Source: Mycolicibacterium austroafricanum
Lineage (GTDB): Bacteria > Actinomycetota > Actinomycetes > Mycobacteriales > Mycobacteriaceae
DNA: 64,000 nt
Direction: 5' to 3'
Assembly (NCBI RefSeq): GCF_000612725.1
Contig: NZ_HG964456.1
Coordinates: 186,001-250,000 of the forward strand
Shown here: positions 35,149-44,140 of the stretch, piece after piece
Layout: the number at the start of each line of letters is the position of its first letter
Numbering within the stretch: the first letter of the stretch is position 1
The notes under the pieces: model-generated
What the model was told of the DNA's origin: nothing
The model's input: the letters and a program-made list of their open reading frames with translations, nothing else
Database searches by the model: none
Translations under genes and position numbers: made by a program

Positions 35149-36138
35149 ATGTTCGCATCCAGTCGGCGCGGCACGCTCATCGGCCTGACCATCGCCGTGA
35201 TCGCCGCGCTGCTGCTCACCGGCTGCGGGGTGACCCGCGGTGAACAGACCGGTCTGCACCGGCTGCGCATGATGGTGCCCAACAGTCCCGGGGGAGGCTA
35301 CGACCTCACGGCGCGCACTGCGGTCAAGATCATGGAGGACGACGAGATCACCGGTCGCGTCGAGGTGTTCAACGTCATCGGGGCCGGCGGCACCGTCGCG
35401 ATGGCCCGGTTGATGAACGAACAGGGCAACGGCGACCTGATGATGATGATGGGCCTCGGCGTCGTGGGCGCCACCTTCACCAACGGCTCCAAAGCCCGCG
35501 CCTCGGACGCGACCGCGCTGGCCAAGATGGTCGAGGAACAGGAAGGCATTCTCGTTCCGGCCGACTCACCGTTCACGACGGTGCAGGATTTCGTGGCCGC
35601 GTGGAAGGCCGATCCGGCCAAGGTGACGATCGGCGGGGGCTCCAACCCGGGCGGCCCGGACCACCTGTTCCCGATGGAGACCGCCAGGGCCGTCGGGGTG
35701 GACCCCACGAAGGTCAACTTCGTGTCCTACGACGGCGGCGGTGATCTGCTCACCGCGCTGCTCGGCAACAAGATCGCCGCCGGCACCTCCGGCCTGGGCG
35801 AGTACGTCGACCAGATCGAGTCCGGTCAGGTACGGGTACTCGCCGTCTCCGGCGAGGAGCGGGTCGAGGGCGTCGACGCGCCCACACTCACCGAGGCCGG
35901 CATCGACCTGACCTTCACCAACTGGCGCGGAGTCATTGCGCCACCGGGGATTTCGGATCAGGACCGGGCCGCGATGGTCAAGGTGCTCGAGGAGTTGCAC
36001 GCCACGGAGGCGTGGAAGGAGGCGCTGGTGAAGAACGGTTGGAGTGATGCGTTCATGACCGGGGAACCGTTCGAGGAGTTCCTCACCGAACAGGACAAGC
36101 GGGTCGAGACGACGTTGACGGACCTGGGGCTGGTATGA
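35149..36138 (+). CDS. tctC: Tripartite tricarboxylate transporter substrate-binding lipoprotein TctC
   Basis: 329 aa from the ATG at 35149 (GGGGA Shine-Dalgarno just upstream). Signal peptide ending in the lipobox LLTGC, so a membrane-anchored binding protein. Bug/TctC family features: MVPNSPGGGYDLTAR near the N-terminus, VIGAGGTVAMARL, and GEYVDQIESGQVRVLAVSGEER. It captures tricarboxylates or other organic acids for TctAB. First gene of the tctCBA-usp operon. Confidence 0.9.
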   Translation: MFASSRRGTLIGLTIAVIAALLLTGCGVTRGEQTGLHRLRMMVPNSPGGGYDLTARTAVKIMEDDEITGRVEVFNVIGAGGTVAMARLMNEQGNGDLMMMMGLGVVGATFTNGSKARASDATALAKMVEEQEGILVPADSPFTTVQDFVAAWKADPAKVTIGGGSNPGGPDHLFPMETARAVGVDPTKVNFVSYDGGGDLLTALLGNKIAAGTSGLGEYVDQIESGQVRVLAVSGEERVEGVDAPTLTEAGIDLTFTNWRGVIAPPGISDQDRAAMVKVLEELHATEAWKEALVKNGWSDAFMTGEPFEEFLTEQDKRVETTLTDLGLV

Positions 36139-36635
36139 ACACCGAGATTCGCAAGCCCGACTATGCGCAGTACGTCGTCTGCGCGGTGATGGTCGCCGTC
36201 GGTGCGTTCCTGATCTACGACGCGATGTCGATGCCGGGTGGTTTTGCCGAGGTGGATCCTGTGGGGCCACGCCTGTTTCCAATCGCGATCGGGGTGGGTC
36301 TGTTGGTGATGGCGGCCGTCCTGGCGATCGCGATCCCGCGCGGCTTCCGCGGCGAGGCCGACGCGGGCGAGGACATCGACCCCGACATGCCCAGCGACTG
36401 GCGCACCGTCGGTCTGCTGGTCGGTCTGTTCGTCATGCTGATCGTGCTCGTCGAGCCTCTGGGCTGGGCCATCGCCGGCGCGCTGTTCTTCGCCGGATGC
36501 GCCACGGTGCTGGGCAGCAGGCATTACCTGCGCAACGTCGTCATCGGCGTGGTGTTGGCGCTCGTCAGCTTTTACGGCTTTTACTCCGGGCTCGGAATCC
36601 CGCTGCCCGCAGGCATTCTGGATGGGATTCTGTAG
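36135..36635 (+). CDS. tctB: Tripartite tricarboxylate transporter small membrane subunit TctB
   Basis: 166 aa with four predicted membrane helices: near 12-32, 50-70, 95-115 and 120-155. The central cytoplasmic loop is acidic (GEADAGEDIDPDMPSD). Small, poorly conserved subunit recognised mainly by position between tctC and tctA and by its topology. ATG overlaps the tctC stop. Confidence 0.87.
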   Translation: MNTEIRKPDYAQYVVCAVMVAVGAFLIYDAMSMPGGFAEVDPVGPRLFPIAIGVGLLVMAAVLAIAIPRGFRGEADAGEDIDPDMPSDWRTVGLLVGLFVMLIVLVEPLGWAIAGALFFAGCATVLGSRHYLRNVVIGVVLALVSFYGFYSGLGIPLPAGILDGIL

Positions 36636-38177
36636 ATGGAGAACTTCGACTGGCTCCTGCAGGGGTTCGCCGAGGCGGCAACTCCGACGAACCTGCTCTA
36701 CGCCGTGATCGGCGTCCTGCTCGGCACCGCCGTCGGCGTGCTGCCCGGCATCGGTCCCGCGATGACCGTCGCGCTGCTGCTGCCGATCACCTACAACGTC
36801 AGCCCCAGCGCGGCATTCATCATGTTCGCCGGCATCTTCTACGGCGGCATGTACGGCGGCTCGACCACCTCGATCCTGCTCAACACTCCCGGCGAGTCGT
36901 CGTCGGTGATCACCGCCATCGAGGGCAACAAGATGGCGAAAGCGGGTCGCGCCGCCCAGGCGCTGGCCACGGCCGCGATCGGCTCCTTCGTGGCAGGTTC
37001 GATCGGCACCGCGCTGCTGGCGGCGTTCGCGCCCATGATCTCGCGGTTCGCCGTGACTCTCGGTGCTCCTTCGTATCTGGCGATCATGCTGTTCGCGCTC
37101 GTCGCGGTGACGGCGGTTCTGGGTTCGTCGAAGATGCGCGGGCTGATCTCGCTGCTGCTCGGCCTCGCGATCGGTGTGGTGGGTATCGACTCGCTCACCG
37201 GTCAGCCCCGCGCCACTTTCGGAATCCCGCTGCTGTCTGACGGCATCGACATCGTGGTGATCGCGGTTGCCGTGTTCGCAGTGGGGGAGGCGCTGTGGGT
37301 GGCCGCCCATCTGCGGCGCCGACCGGTCGACGTGATCCCGGTCGGCCGCCCCTGGATGAGCAAGCAGGACTGGGGCCGGTCGTGGAAACCGTGGTTGCGC
37401 GGCACCGCGTTCGGCTTTCCGTTCGGTGCGCTGCCCGCCGGCGGCGCCGAGCTGCCGACGTTCCTGAGCTACATCACCGAGAAGAAGCTGTCCAAGCATC
37501 CCGAGGAGTTCGGCAAGGGCGCCATCGAAGGTGTGGCCGGACCGGAGGCGGCCAACAACGCCTCCGCGGCAGGCACCCTGGTGCCGATGCTGTCGCTGGG
37601 CCTACCGACCAACGCGACGGCGGCGGTGATCCTGACCGCGTTCGTCTCGTACGGCATCCAGCCCGGACCCACGCTGTTCGACAAGGAGCCGCTGCTGATC
37701 TGGACGTTGATCGCGAGCTTGTTCATCGGCAACTTCCTGCTGCTGGTGCTGAACCTGCCCCTGGCGCCGTTGTGGGCGAGGTTGCTGCGCACGCCGCGGC
37801 CGTACCTGTACGCCGGGATTCTGTTCTTCGCCACCCTGGGTGCGTTCGCGGTCAACCTGCAGCCGCTGGATCTGGTGCTGCTGCTGATATTCGGCTTGAT
37901 GGGTCTGATGATGCGCCGCTTCGGTCTCCCGGTGCTGCCATTGATCATCGGTGTCATCCTCGGCCCGCGCATCGAACGTCAACTGCGGCAGAGCCTTCAG
38001 CTCGGCGGCGGGGAGTGGGGCAGCCTGTTCACCGAACCCGTCGCGATCATCACGTATGTGCTGATGATCCTGCTGCTGGCCGCGCCGTTGGTGCTGCGGT
38101 TGATGCACCGCAGCGAGGAGACGTTGCTTGTGGTCGAGGACGACCGGGACCAGAAAGAGAAGGCGGGGAAAGTGTGA
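36636..38177 (+). CDS. tctA: Tripartite tricarboxylate transporter large membrane subunit TctA
   Basis: 513 aa polytopic permease. Family signatures: VGVLPGIGPAMTVALLLPITY (early), FYGGMYGGSTTSILLNTPGE, FGALPAGGAELPTFLSY, and GVAGPEAANNASAAG with LSLGLPTNATAAV. Begins immediately after the tctB stop. Secondary transporter driven by an ion gradient with TctC as the binding protein. Confidence 0.93.
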   Translation: MENFDWLLQGFAEAATPTNLLYAVIGVLLGTAVGVLPGIGPAMTVALLLPITYNVSPSAAFIMFAGIFYGGMYGGSTTSILLNTPGESSSVITAIEGNKMAKAGRAAQALATAAIGSFVAGSIGTALLAAFAPMISRFAVTLGAPSYLAIMLFALVAVTAVLGSSKMRGLISLLLGLAIGVVGIDSLTGQPRATFGIPLLSDGIDIVVIAVAVFAVGEALWVAAHLRRRPVDVIPVGRPWMSKQDWGRSWKPWLRGTAFGFPFGALPAGGAELPTFLSYITEKKLSKHPEEFGKGAIEGVAGPEAANNASAAGTLVPMLSLGLPTNATAAVILTAFVSYGIQPGPTLFDKEPLLIWTLIASLFIGNFLLLVLNLPLAPLWARLLRTPRPYLYAGILFFATLGAFAVNLQPLDLVLLLIFGLMGLMMRRFGLPVLPLIIGVILGPRIERQLRQSLQLGGGEWGSLFTEPVAIITYVLMILLLAAPLVLRLMHRSEETLLVVEDDRDQKEKAGKV

Positions 38178-38569
38178 TGATCGTCGTCGGATACACCGCG
38201 GACCCGTTCGGACACGCCGCACTCGAACACGGGATCGCCGAGGCCAAGCTGCGGGGCACCGGGCTTCTGGTGATCAACGCGACGTCGGGGGAGTCTTACG
38301 TCGACGCGCGGTTCGCCGGCGAGTCCGAGGTGCAGGACGTGGCGGCCCGGCTGGCCGAGTGCGGGGTGGTCTACGAGCTGCGCCAGCCGGTCGGGGTCGA
38401 CCCGGCCGACGAACTTCTCGCCGCGTCGGAACGCAGCGATGCGCAGCTGCTGGTGGTCGGCATCCGGCATCGCAACCCTGTCGGCAAGTTGTTGCTGGGC
38501 AGTGTTGCGCAGAAGCTGATCCTGGAATGCCCGAAACCCGTGCTCGCGGTCAAACCCGAGGAGATGTGA
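38177..38569 (+). CDS. Universal stress protein domain protein
   Basis: 130 aa from the ATG at 38177, which overlaps the tctA stop by one base. UspA fold with the C-terminal ATP-binding-type motif GIRHRNPVGKLLLGSVAQKLI (split across G-2x-G-9x-G-S) and final strand PKPVLAVKP. Usp genes are often attached to tct operons; a role in regulating transport is inference. Its 3' end overlaps the convergent membrane protein gene by 20 bases. Confidence 0.88.
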   Translation: MIVVGYTADPFGHAALEHGIAEAKLRGTGLLVINATSGESYVDARFAGESEVQDVAARLAECGVVYELRQPVGVDPADELLAASERSDAQLLVVGIRHRNPVGKLLLGSVAQKLILECPKPVLAVKPEEM

Positions 38570-39707
38570 CGGTCCGGTCCTGGTTTTCCGGCATGCGCTC
38601 CCGTCGCGATCCGGTGCTCCACGCCGCGGCAAGGCTCAATCCCGCGATCACGAAGCAGACCACCGTGTACCAGAGGCTGCCGATCGGATCGCCCGCCGCG
38701 GTCACGCCGCCGTCGGCCCCGAGATACGCGGGCAGCGCCGCGGCCCACAGCGCGGCCATCACCACCAGGTAGGCCGCGGCGTAACCGAACATCACGCGGC
38801 TGGAATCCTCCGACACGACGCTAGTTTCGGCGCGCCGGCGCCACTGCAGGTACAGCACCGGGATCGCGACCGCCGCCATCGCCACCAGCTCTGCGGCGTA
38901 GACCGCGCCGCCCACCGTGGTGCTGCCCGAGATACCGCCCGCGAGCGTGGCCGGCAGTGGCAGGATCACGGTGCCGATCGAGGCGAGCACGCCGATCACG
39001 ATGGTGCGCAGCACAATCTGGGCAATGCTGAACCGCTGACCCTGATCCACGTGGCGCCCGACGAAGAACTGCACGCACAACGCCAGCGACATCGGCCACA
39101 GCGCGGCGAACACCACCACGCTGGGCAGCGGCACCGCATCGAAGAAGGGTTGGTTGAGGGGATGCTCCAGCGTCCATTCCCACCAGCGCAGCTGCGGTCC
39201 GAGGTGGTCGAAGATCTCGTAGAACGCGTGATGGACGAACCCGACGCACACCGCGCCGACGAGGGTGCCGTACCGGCGGAAGACGCCGAGGCGGCGGACG
39301 ATTTCGAAGGCCACCGTCGCCATCATCGGGTAGATCGCCACGATGTAGAGCGGCAGCCGGCCCCACAGGAACTCCACGGTGAACACGTTGTGGGCGAACA
39401 TCGTGTCGACGTGCTCGGCGATGCCGAACGCCCCGGGGAAGTACAGCGGCGGCTCGATGATGAGCAGGTAGGCGATCGCGCCGAACCACAGCACCAGGTT
39501 CGTCGGGTCGTTGTGCCTGCGCAGCCGTCGGATCGCGTACGCCAGCGCCAGCACCGCGCCGACGATGACCGTGAGTTCGAGCACCGGAAGCGTCCAGTTC
39601 TCCAACGCGAACGGGTTACGGACCTCGACGAGCCCGCCGGCCGTCTCACACGAGAAGCCGAGCCGCGCAGCGAGGTCGGCGAACGTCGGGGTGCACAGCT
39701 CAGACAT
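38550..39707 (-). CDS. Polytopic membrane protein of unknown function
   Basis: 385 aa with about nine or ten hydrophobic segments spread over nearly the full length. Conserved-looking polar residues within membrane regions include VGFVHHAFYEIFDHLGP, with two adjacent His, and YLLIIEPPLYFPGAFG. I do not recognise the family; a His/Glu-rich membrane enzyme is possible, but unproven. Its start overlaps the end of the metal-dependent hydrolase gene by 8 bases, so the two are co-expressed. Confidence 0.6.
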   Translation of the reverse strand: MSELCTPTFADLAARLGFSCETAGGLVEVRNPFALENWTLPVLELTVIVGAVLALAYAIRRLRRHNDPTNLVLWFGAIAYLLIIEPPLYFPGAFGIAEHVDTMFAHNVFTVEFLWGRLPLYIVAIYPMMATVAFEIVRRLGVFRRYGTLVGAVCVGFVHHAFYEIFDHLGPQLRWWEWTLEHPLNQPFFDAVPLPSVVVFAALWPMSLALCVQFFVGRHVDQGQRFSIAQIVLRTIVIGVLASIGTVILPLPATLAGGISGSTTVGGAVYAAELVAMAAVAIPVLYLQWRRRAETSVVSEDSSRVMFGYAAAYLVVMAALWAAALPAYLGADGGVTAAGDPIGSLWYTVVCFVIAGLSLAAAWSTGSRRERMPENQDRTVTSPRV

Positions 39708-40641
39708 TGGCGGACTCGCTCTCGGTCGCGGTGTACCACCGGGTCACGTCGTAGCCTGCCTCGTAACGGTCGAACCACTGCTGGGCCAGGGCGGGCAGCT
39801 CCTCGTGGGCAGGATCGTGGCCGGGGATCTGGCTGCGTACGACGCCGCTCAGCGCGGTGAGCTGCTCGCGCAGCGGCAGATGGCTGAAGGCGTTGGCGAA
39901 TGGGCCGTCATACGGCGCGTCCACGAACGGAAGGCGTTGCAGCAGAGCTTTTTTACGGCGGTGGATGCGGAACGTCGACATGGCGTCGACCTTGCGCTCC
40001 GACAGCGGAACGTGCTCGTTGAACTCCTCCGACACCATCCGGATGATGCCCATGACGTGTTTGAAGATCGACGGCGCCACCCGCATCCGGTACCACGGGT
40101 CGTCGACGACCGCGTCGTAGATGATCAGCGCGGAGCTGCGGTGCTCGACCTCTTCGACGAAGTGCCACAAGAACAGTGACGCCACCCGGTCGTCGCCGGT
40201 GGCGAACAGCGTGTCGTCATGGTCGAGCATCAGCTTGAACACCGGGGTGAACGTCGCCTCCAGATCGGCGGTGTAGGCCAGCCGGTACTTCAGCGGGGTG
40301 CTCGCCGTCATCTCGTCGTAGGAGTCGATGACCTTGTCCAGCGTTCCCTTCAATCCGGGATAGGCCTTGATGAGCCCCTTCACGTGCTGCCGGTGCGCCA
40401 TCGAGTGCTGGCCCTCCTGGCGGACGAAAGCATCGGCTTCCTCGGCGACGGCCGGATCGGTGATGTGCGGCATCGCCTCGGGGATCATGCCGCCGATCAT
40501 CTTCTCGAACCCGACCGCCAGGAACGACACCGCGTTCGCCATCGCCGAGAACGCCGGGTTGTCCTCATTCCACAGGAACGGAACGTGGTGGTTGGCGAAG
40601 GCGAATCGCAGCTTGCGCACTATCAGTTCGGTCACGGCCAA
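39700..40641 (-). CDS. Predicted metal-dependent hydrolase (PF10118-like, helical diiron-type)
   Basis: 313 aa, mainly helical. Candidate metal ligands are FVRQEGQHSMAHRQH (ExxH), DLEATFTPVF and HFVEEVEHRSSA (EExxH), matching the paired E/ExxH layout of four-helix-bundle carboxylate-bridged sites. This family is annotated as predicted metal-dependent hydrolase. Reaction unknown. First gene of a two-gene operon divergent from a TetR regulator that probably controls it. Confidence 0.75.
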   Translation of the reverse strand: MAVTELIVRKLRFAFANHHVPFLWNEDNPAFSAMANAVSFLAVGFEKMIGGMIPEAMPHITDPAVAEEADAFVRQEGQHSMAHRQHVKGLIKAYPGLKGTLDKVIDSYDEMTASTPLKYRLAYTADLEATFTPVFKLMLDHDDTLFATGDDRVASLFLWHFVEEVEHRSSALIIYDAVVDDPWYRMRVAPSIFKHVMGIIRMVSEEFNEHVPLSERKVDAMSTFRIHRRKKALLQRLPFVDAPYDGPFANAFSHLPLREQLTALSGVVRSQIPGHDPAHEELPALAQQWFDRYEAGYDVTRWYTATESESANV

Positions 40642-40663
40642 GTCCTCGGCAATCGTCAGTCAT

Positions 40664-40689
40664 CATACAAATAGATCGTCCTTTGTATG
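40664..40689. promoter_or_regulatory. TetR-type operator between the metal-dependent hydrolase and TetR genes
   Basis: CATACAAA-n10-TTTGTATG, a perfect inverted repeat with 8-base arms, in the 99-base divergent gap. The left arm overlaps TATGAT on the minus strand (40662-40667), a good -10 for the hydrolase gene about 20 bases from its ATG. Binding of the adjacent TetR protein would block that promoter. Confidence 0.65.
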
Positions 40690-40740
40690 GTTACTGCATC
40701 GCCGGTCCGGCGTCAACGCCTGTGCTACCGTCGTGCCACG

Positions 40741-41349
40741 ATGGCCCGCAAACGCCGAGGTTGGGGCGGTGATCCGCCCGCCACCGACTCCGAAGCCGCG
40801 CAGCGCATCGTCGTTGCCGCCGTCGATCTGATCGCCCGGACGGGGGCGGCCATCACCATCGCCGACGTCGCCGAGTCGCTCGAGGTGACCCGGCAGACGG
40901 TGTACCGCTACTTTTCGACGGCCGACGAACTCATGCGCGCCGCCGCGATCGCATCCGTCGACGGATTCCTCGACCAGCTCGCCGCGCATGTGCGCGGCAT
41001 TCACGATCCGGCCGACGCGATGACCGAGGGCGTGATGTTCACCCTCGACGCCGTCGCGGCGATCCCGCACCTGGCGATCCTGCTGTCGGCGCCCAGTGAG
41101 GCCGCCAGGCCCAGCGAGGTCACCTCGGACCTCGCGCAGGACTTCGGCATGCGCATGATCACCCGCTTCGACGTGGACTGGCAGCGCTACGGGTACGACG
41201 ACGCGGCGCTGCGAGACCTCGTCGAGTTCACGCTTCGGACCATGCTGTCGTTCTTCGTCGCGCCCAACGTGCGCCCCCCTGAAGAGCTGCGCCGCTTCCT
41301 GACGAGGTGGCTGGGCAGCGCGATTCTGGCGCAGAGCGTCAAAGCGTGA
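40741..41349 (+). CDS. TetR-family transcriptional regulator
   Basis: 202 aa from the ATG at 40741 (MARKRRGWGG). N-terminal helix-turn-helix: AAITIADVAESLEVTRQTVYRYF (about 34-56). The C-terminal ligand domain is unassigned. TACCGT at 40726-40731 may be its -10, giving a very short leader. Probably represses the divergent hydrolase/membrane protein operon and itself via the palindrome at 40664-40689. Converges with nirD with an 11-base overlap. Confidence 0.87.
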   Translation: MARKRRGWGGDPPATDSEAAQRIVVAAVDLIARTGAAITIADVAESLEVTRQTVYRYFSTADELMRAAAIASVDGFLDQLAAHVRGIHDPADAMTEGVMFTLDAVAAIPHLAILLSAPSEAARPSEVTSDLAQDFGMRMITRFDVDWQRYGYDDAALRDLVEFTLRTMLSFFVAPNVRPPEELRRFLTRWLGSAILAQSVKA

Positions 41350-41641
41350 GGCGGATCGTCCCGTCCACTGCGTCGACCGGATAGCTGCGTACCGACAAGT
41401 CGGCACCGGTCACCTCGCTGCCCGTGCTCATGTCGAAGGTGTGGCCATGCAGTGGGCACACCACCACGCAGTCGTCGGCCAGGCCGTCGGCCAGCGGCCC
41501 GCCCCGGTGGGGGCACACCGCGTCGACCGCGCGCAACGAACCGTCGCGCAACCGGAACACCGCGACCTGAGTGCCCTCGACCGCGAACGTGCGCCCTTCG
41601 CCCACCGGGATCTCGTTGACCGAGCCGACATCGACGCTCAT
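41339..41641 (-). CDS. nirD: Nitrite reductase small subunit NirD
   Basis: 100 aa from the ATG at 41641 (MSVDVGSVNEIP). Rieske-type [2Fe-2S] domain with CPHRGGPL and CPLHGHTFD, the two Cys-His pairs that bind the cluster. Partner of NirB in assimilatory NADH-dependent nitrite reduction to ammonium. It follows nirB by 28 bases on the same strand. Confidence 0.92.
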   Translation of the reverse strand: MSVDVGSVNEIPVGEGRTFAVEGTQVAVFRLRDGSLRAVDAVCPHRGGPLADGLADDCVVVCPLHGHTFDMSTGSEVTGADLSVRSYPVDAVDGTIRLTL

Positions 41642-41669
41642 CGGTATCCTCGGCTCTTCGCGCAAGCGC

Positions 41670-44138
41670 TCATCGCACCGGCACCCGGGGCAGCGGAAGC
41701 AACGGCAGGGCCGACCTGAACTGGCCGACCGATGCCGGTTCCCGGCCGTCCTGCCACGGGTCGCGGTACGCGTCCACCGACTTCTGCATCCGTTCGTCCA
41801 ACCCGGCCGCCAGTCCGTCGGCGTCCTCGACGATCACCGCGCGGATGTGCTCGATGCCCACCCTCGGTACCCATTTGTACGTGCGCTCAAGCCAATTGGC
41901 GCTCTCGCGGTAGTACTGAAGGAACCTGCCGGTCAGCGTGATCACCGTCTGGGCGTCGTCGACGGTGGCGAGCAGGTCGCCCTTGCGGATGTGCGCGCCC
42001 GCTGCGCCGCCGACGTAGATCTCCCAGCGGCCTCCGTCGACCGCCACGACGCCGAGGTCCTTGCACAGCGCCTCGGCGCAGTTGCGTGGACATCCGGTGA
42101 CGGCGAGCTTCATCTTCGCCGGGCTGGCCAGCCCCTGGTAGCGCTCCTCGATCGCGATGCCCAGCGCCGTCGAGTCGCCGACGCCGTAGCGGCAGAAGTC
42201 GCTGCCGACACAGGTTTTCACGGTCCGGAAGCTCTTCCCGTAGGCGTAGCCCGACGGCATGTCCAGGTCGGCCCAGACCGCGGGCAGATCCTCCTTCCGC
42301 ACCCCGAGCAGGTCGATGCGCTGTCCGCCGGTCAGCTTGATCATCGGGATCTCGTACTTCTCGGCCACGTCGGCGATCCTGCGCAGCTGCCCCACGCTGG
42401 TCACCCCGCCCTTCATCTGCGGCACCACCGAGAACGTGCCGTCGCGCTGGATGTTGGCGTGCACCCGGTCGTTGATGAAGCGGGCGTCGCGCTCGTCGAG
42501 GAACTCGTCGGCCCACATCGTCTCCAGCAGTGACGCCAGCGCCATCTTCGATCCGGCGTCCTCCCTGCCGTCCGGTGCCAGCGCCGCGAACACCGAAGAC
42601 ACCGAATGCAGTTCGAGCTCACGGATGTGGCGCATCAACGTCGGCTTGTCGTACGGGATCCCGGGCACATACCACGATGCCGACGGATCCTCGGTGACCG
42701 CGCCACCGGCGGCCCACTCGACGATCTGGCCGACCAGCTCCTTGCATGATCCGCAGCCCTTGCCTGCCCTGGTCTTGGCCATCACGCCGGACAACGACGT
42801 CTCGCCGCCGTGCACGCAGGACACCAGGGCGCCCTTGGTCACGCCGTTGCAGTTGCAGACCTGGGCGTCGTCGGCCAGTTCGGCCACCCCGACGCCGACA
42901 TCGGGGGTGCCGATGTCGAACATCAGCGCCACCCGCTCGTCGGGCAGCGGCAGCCCGCTGTCGTATGCCTGGGTCAGGAACGACACCTTCGACACATCGC
43001 CGACGAGCGTGGCGCCCACGAGTTTCCCGTCGCGGATCACGACGGTCTTGTAGACGCCGTGCTTGGGTTCGGAGTACTGCACGAACTCGTCGTCGGGATG
43101 TTCGGGGGCCTTCACGCCCATCGAGGCGACGTCGACGCCGGCCACCTTGAGCTTGGTCGCGACCCGCGACCCGTGATACGCCGACGTGAGATCGGTTCCG
43201 GTGATGTGGTCGGCCAGCACCTTGGCCTGCTCCCACAGCGGGGCGACCAGCCCGTACACCTGCCCACGGTGCTGGGCGCACTCACCGACGACGTACACGT
43301 CGTCGTCGTCGATCGAGCGCATGTGGTCGTCGGTGACGATCGCCCGCTCGACGGTCAGCCCGGCCCGTTGGGCCAGCCCGACGTTGGGCCGGATGCCCGC
43401 GGCGATCACCAGCATGTCGCAGTCCAGCCGGGAACCATCGGAGAACAGCACACCCCGCAACCTGTCGGCGTCGTCGGTGATCACCTCGGTGGTGCGCTTG
43501 TCGGTGTGTACCCCGATGCCCAGATCCTCCACCGATTTCCGCAGGATCGCCCCTGCCGGGTCGTCGAGCTGGGCGTTCATCAGCGTGGGTCCGGCATGGA
43601 CGACATCGACGGTGAGACCCCGATTCTGAAGCCCGCGCGCGGCTTCCAGGCCCAGGAGCCCGCCGCCGATGACGACCGCCTTGCTGCGGGAGGCCGCCTC
43701 GGCGATCATCGCCGCCGTATCGTCGAGCGTGCGGAACCCGAACACGCCGTCGGTCAATGTCCGGTTGTCCGACCACAATCCGGCCATCGGCGGGAAGAAC
43801 GAGCGGCTCCCGGTGGCCAGGATCAGCTTGTCGTAGTGCAGTGTGGTGCCGTCGTCGGCGTGCACCAGATGGGCGAACGCGTCCAGGCGCACCACCCGCA
43901 CCCCGGCCCGCAGGTCGATGCCGTTGTCGTTGTACCAGTCCAGCGTGTTCAGATAGATCTCGGTTGGATCATCCACTCCGGCAAGCACATTGGACAACAA
44001 TATGCGGTTGTAGTTGCCGTAGGGTTCGTCACCGAAGACGGTGATCTCAAAATGTTCCCCGCCGCCGCGGGCGAGCACTTCCTCCAGGGCGCGGACGCCG
44101 GCCATACCGTTGCCGACGACGACGAGGCGCTGCGCCAC
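41670..44138 (-). CDS. nirB: Assimilatory nitrite reductase large subunit NirB
   Basis: 822 aa. FAD/NAD(H)-binding pyridine nucleotide-disulfide oxidoreductase domain at the N-terminus (VVVGNGMAGVRALEE), a BFD-like [2Fe-2S] domain (CNCNGVTKGALVSC, then CGSCKELV), and the C-terminal ferredoxin-like plus sirohaem/[4Fe-4S] domains with C-x5-C (CVGSDFC) and C-x3-C (CPRNC). Reduces nitrite to ammonium using NADH. Cytoplasmic; forms a complex with NirD. Confidence 0.95.
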   Translation of the reverse strand: MAQRLVVVGNGMAGVRALEEVLARGGGEHFEITVFGDEPYGNYNRILLSNVLAGVDDPTEIYLNTLDWYNDNGIDLRAGVRVVRLDAFAHLVHADDGTTLHYDKLILATGSRSFFPPMAGLWSDNRTLTDGVFGFRTLDDTAAMIAEAASRSKAVVIGGGLLGLEAARGLQNRGLTVDVVHAGPTLMNAQLDDPAGAILRKSVEDLGIGVHTDKRTTEVITDDADRLRGVLFSDGSRLDCDMLVIAAGIRPNVGLAQRAGLTVERAIVTDDHMRSIDDDDVYVVGECAQHRGQVYGLVAPLWEQAKVLADHITGTDLTSAYHGSRVATKLKVAGVDVASMGVKAPEHPDDEFVQYSEPKHGVYKTVVIRDGKLVGATLVGDVSKVSFLTQAYDSGLPLPDERVALMFDIGTPDVGVGVAELADDAQVCNCNGVTKGALVSCVHGGETSLSGVMAKTRAGKGCGSCKELVGQIVEWAAGGAVTEDPSASWYVPGIPYDKPTLMRHIRELELHSVSSVFAALAPDGREDAGSKMALASLLETMWADEFLDERDARFINDRVHANIQRDGTFSVVPQMKGGVTSVGQLRRIADVAEKYEIPMIKLTGGQRIDLLGVRKEDLPAVWADLDMPSGYAYGKSFRTVKTCVGSDFCRYGVGDSTALGIAIEERYQGLASPAKMKLAVTGCPRNCAEALCKDLGVVAVDGGRWEIYVGGAAGAHIRKGDLLATVDDAQTVITLTGRFLQYYRESANWLERTYKWVPRVGIEHIRAVIVEDADGLAAGLDERMQKSVDAYRDPWQDGREPASVGQFRSALPLLPLPRVPVR

Positions 44139-44140
44139 GG

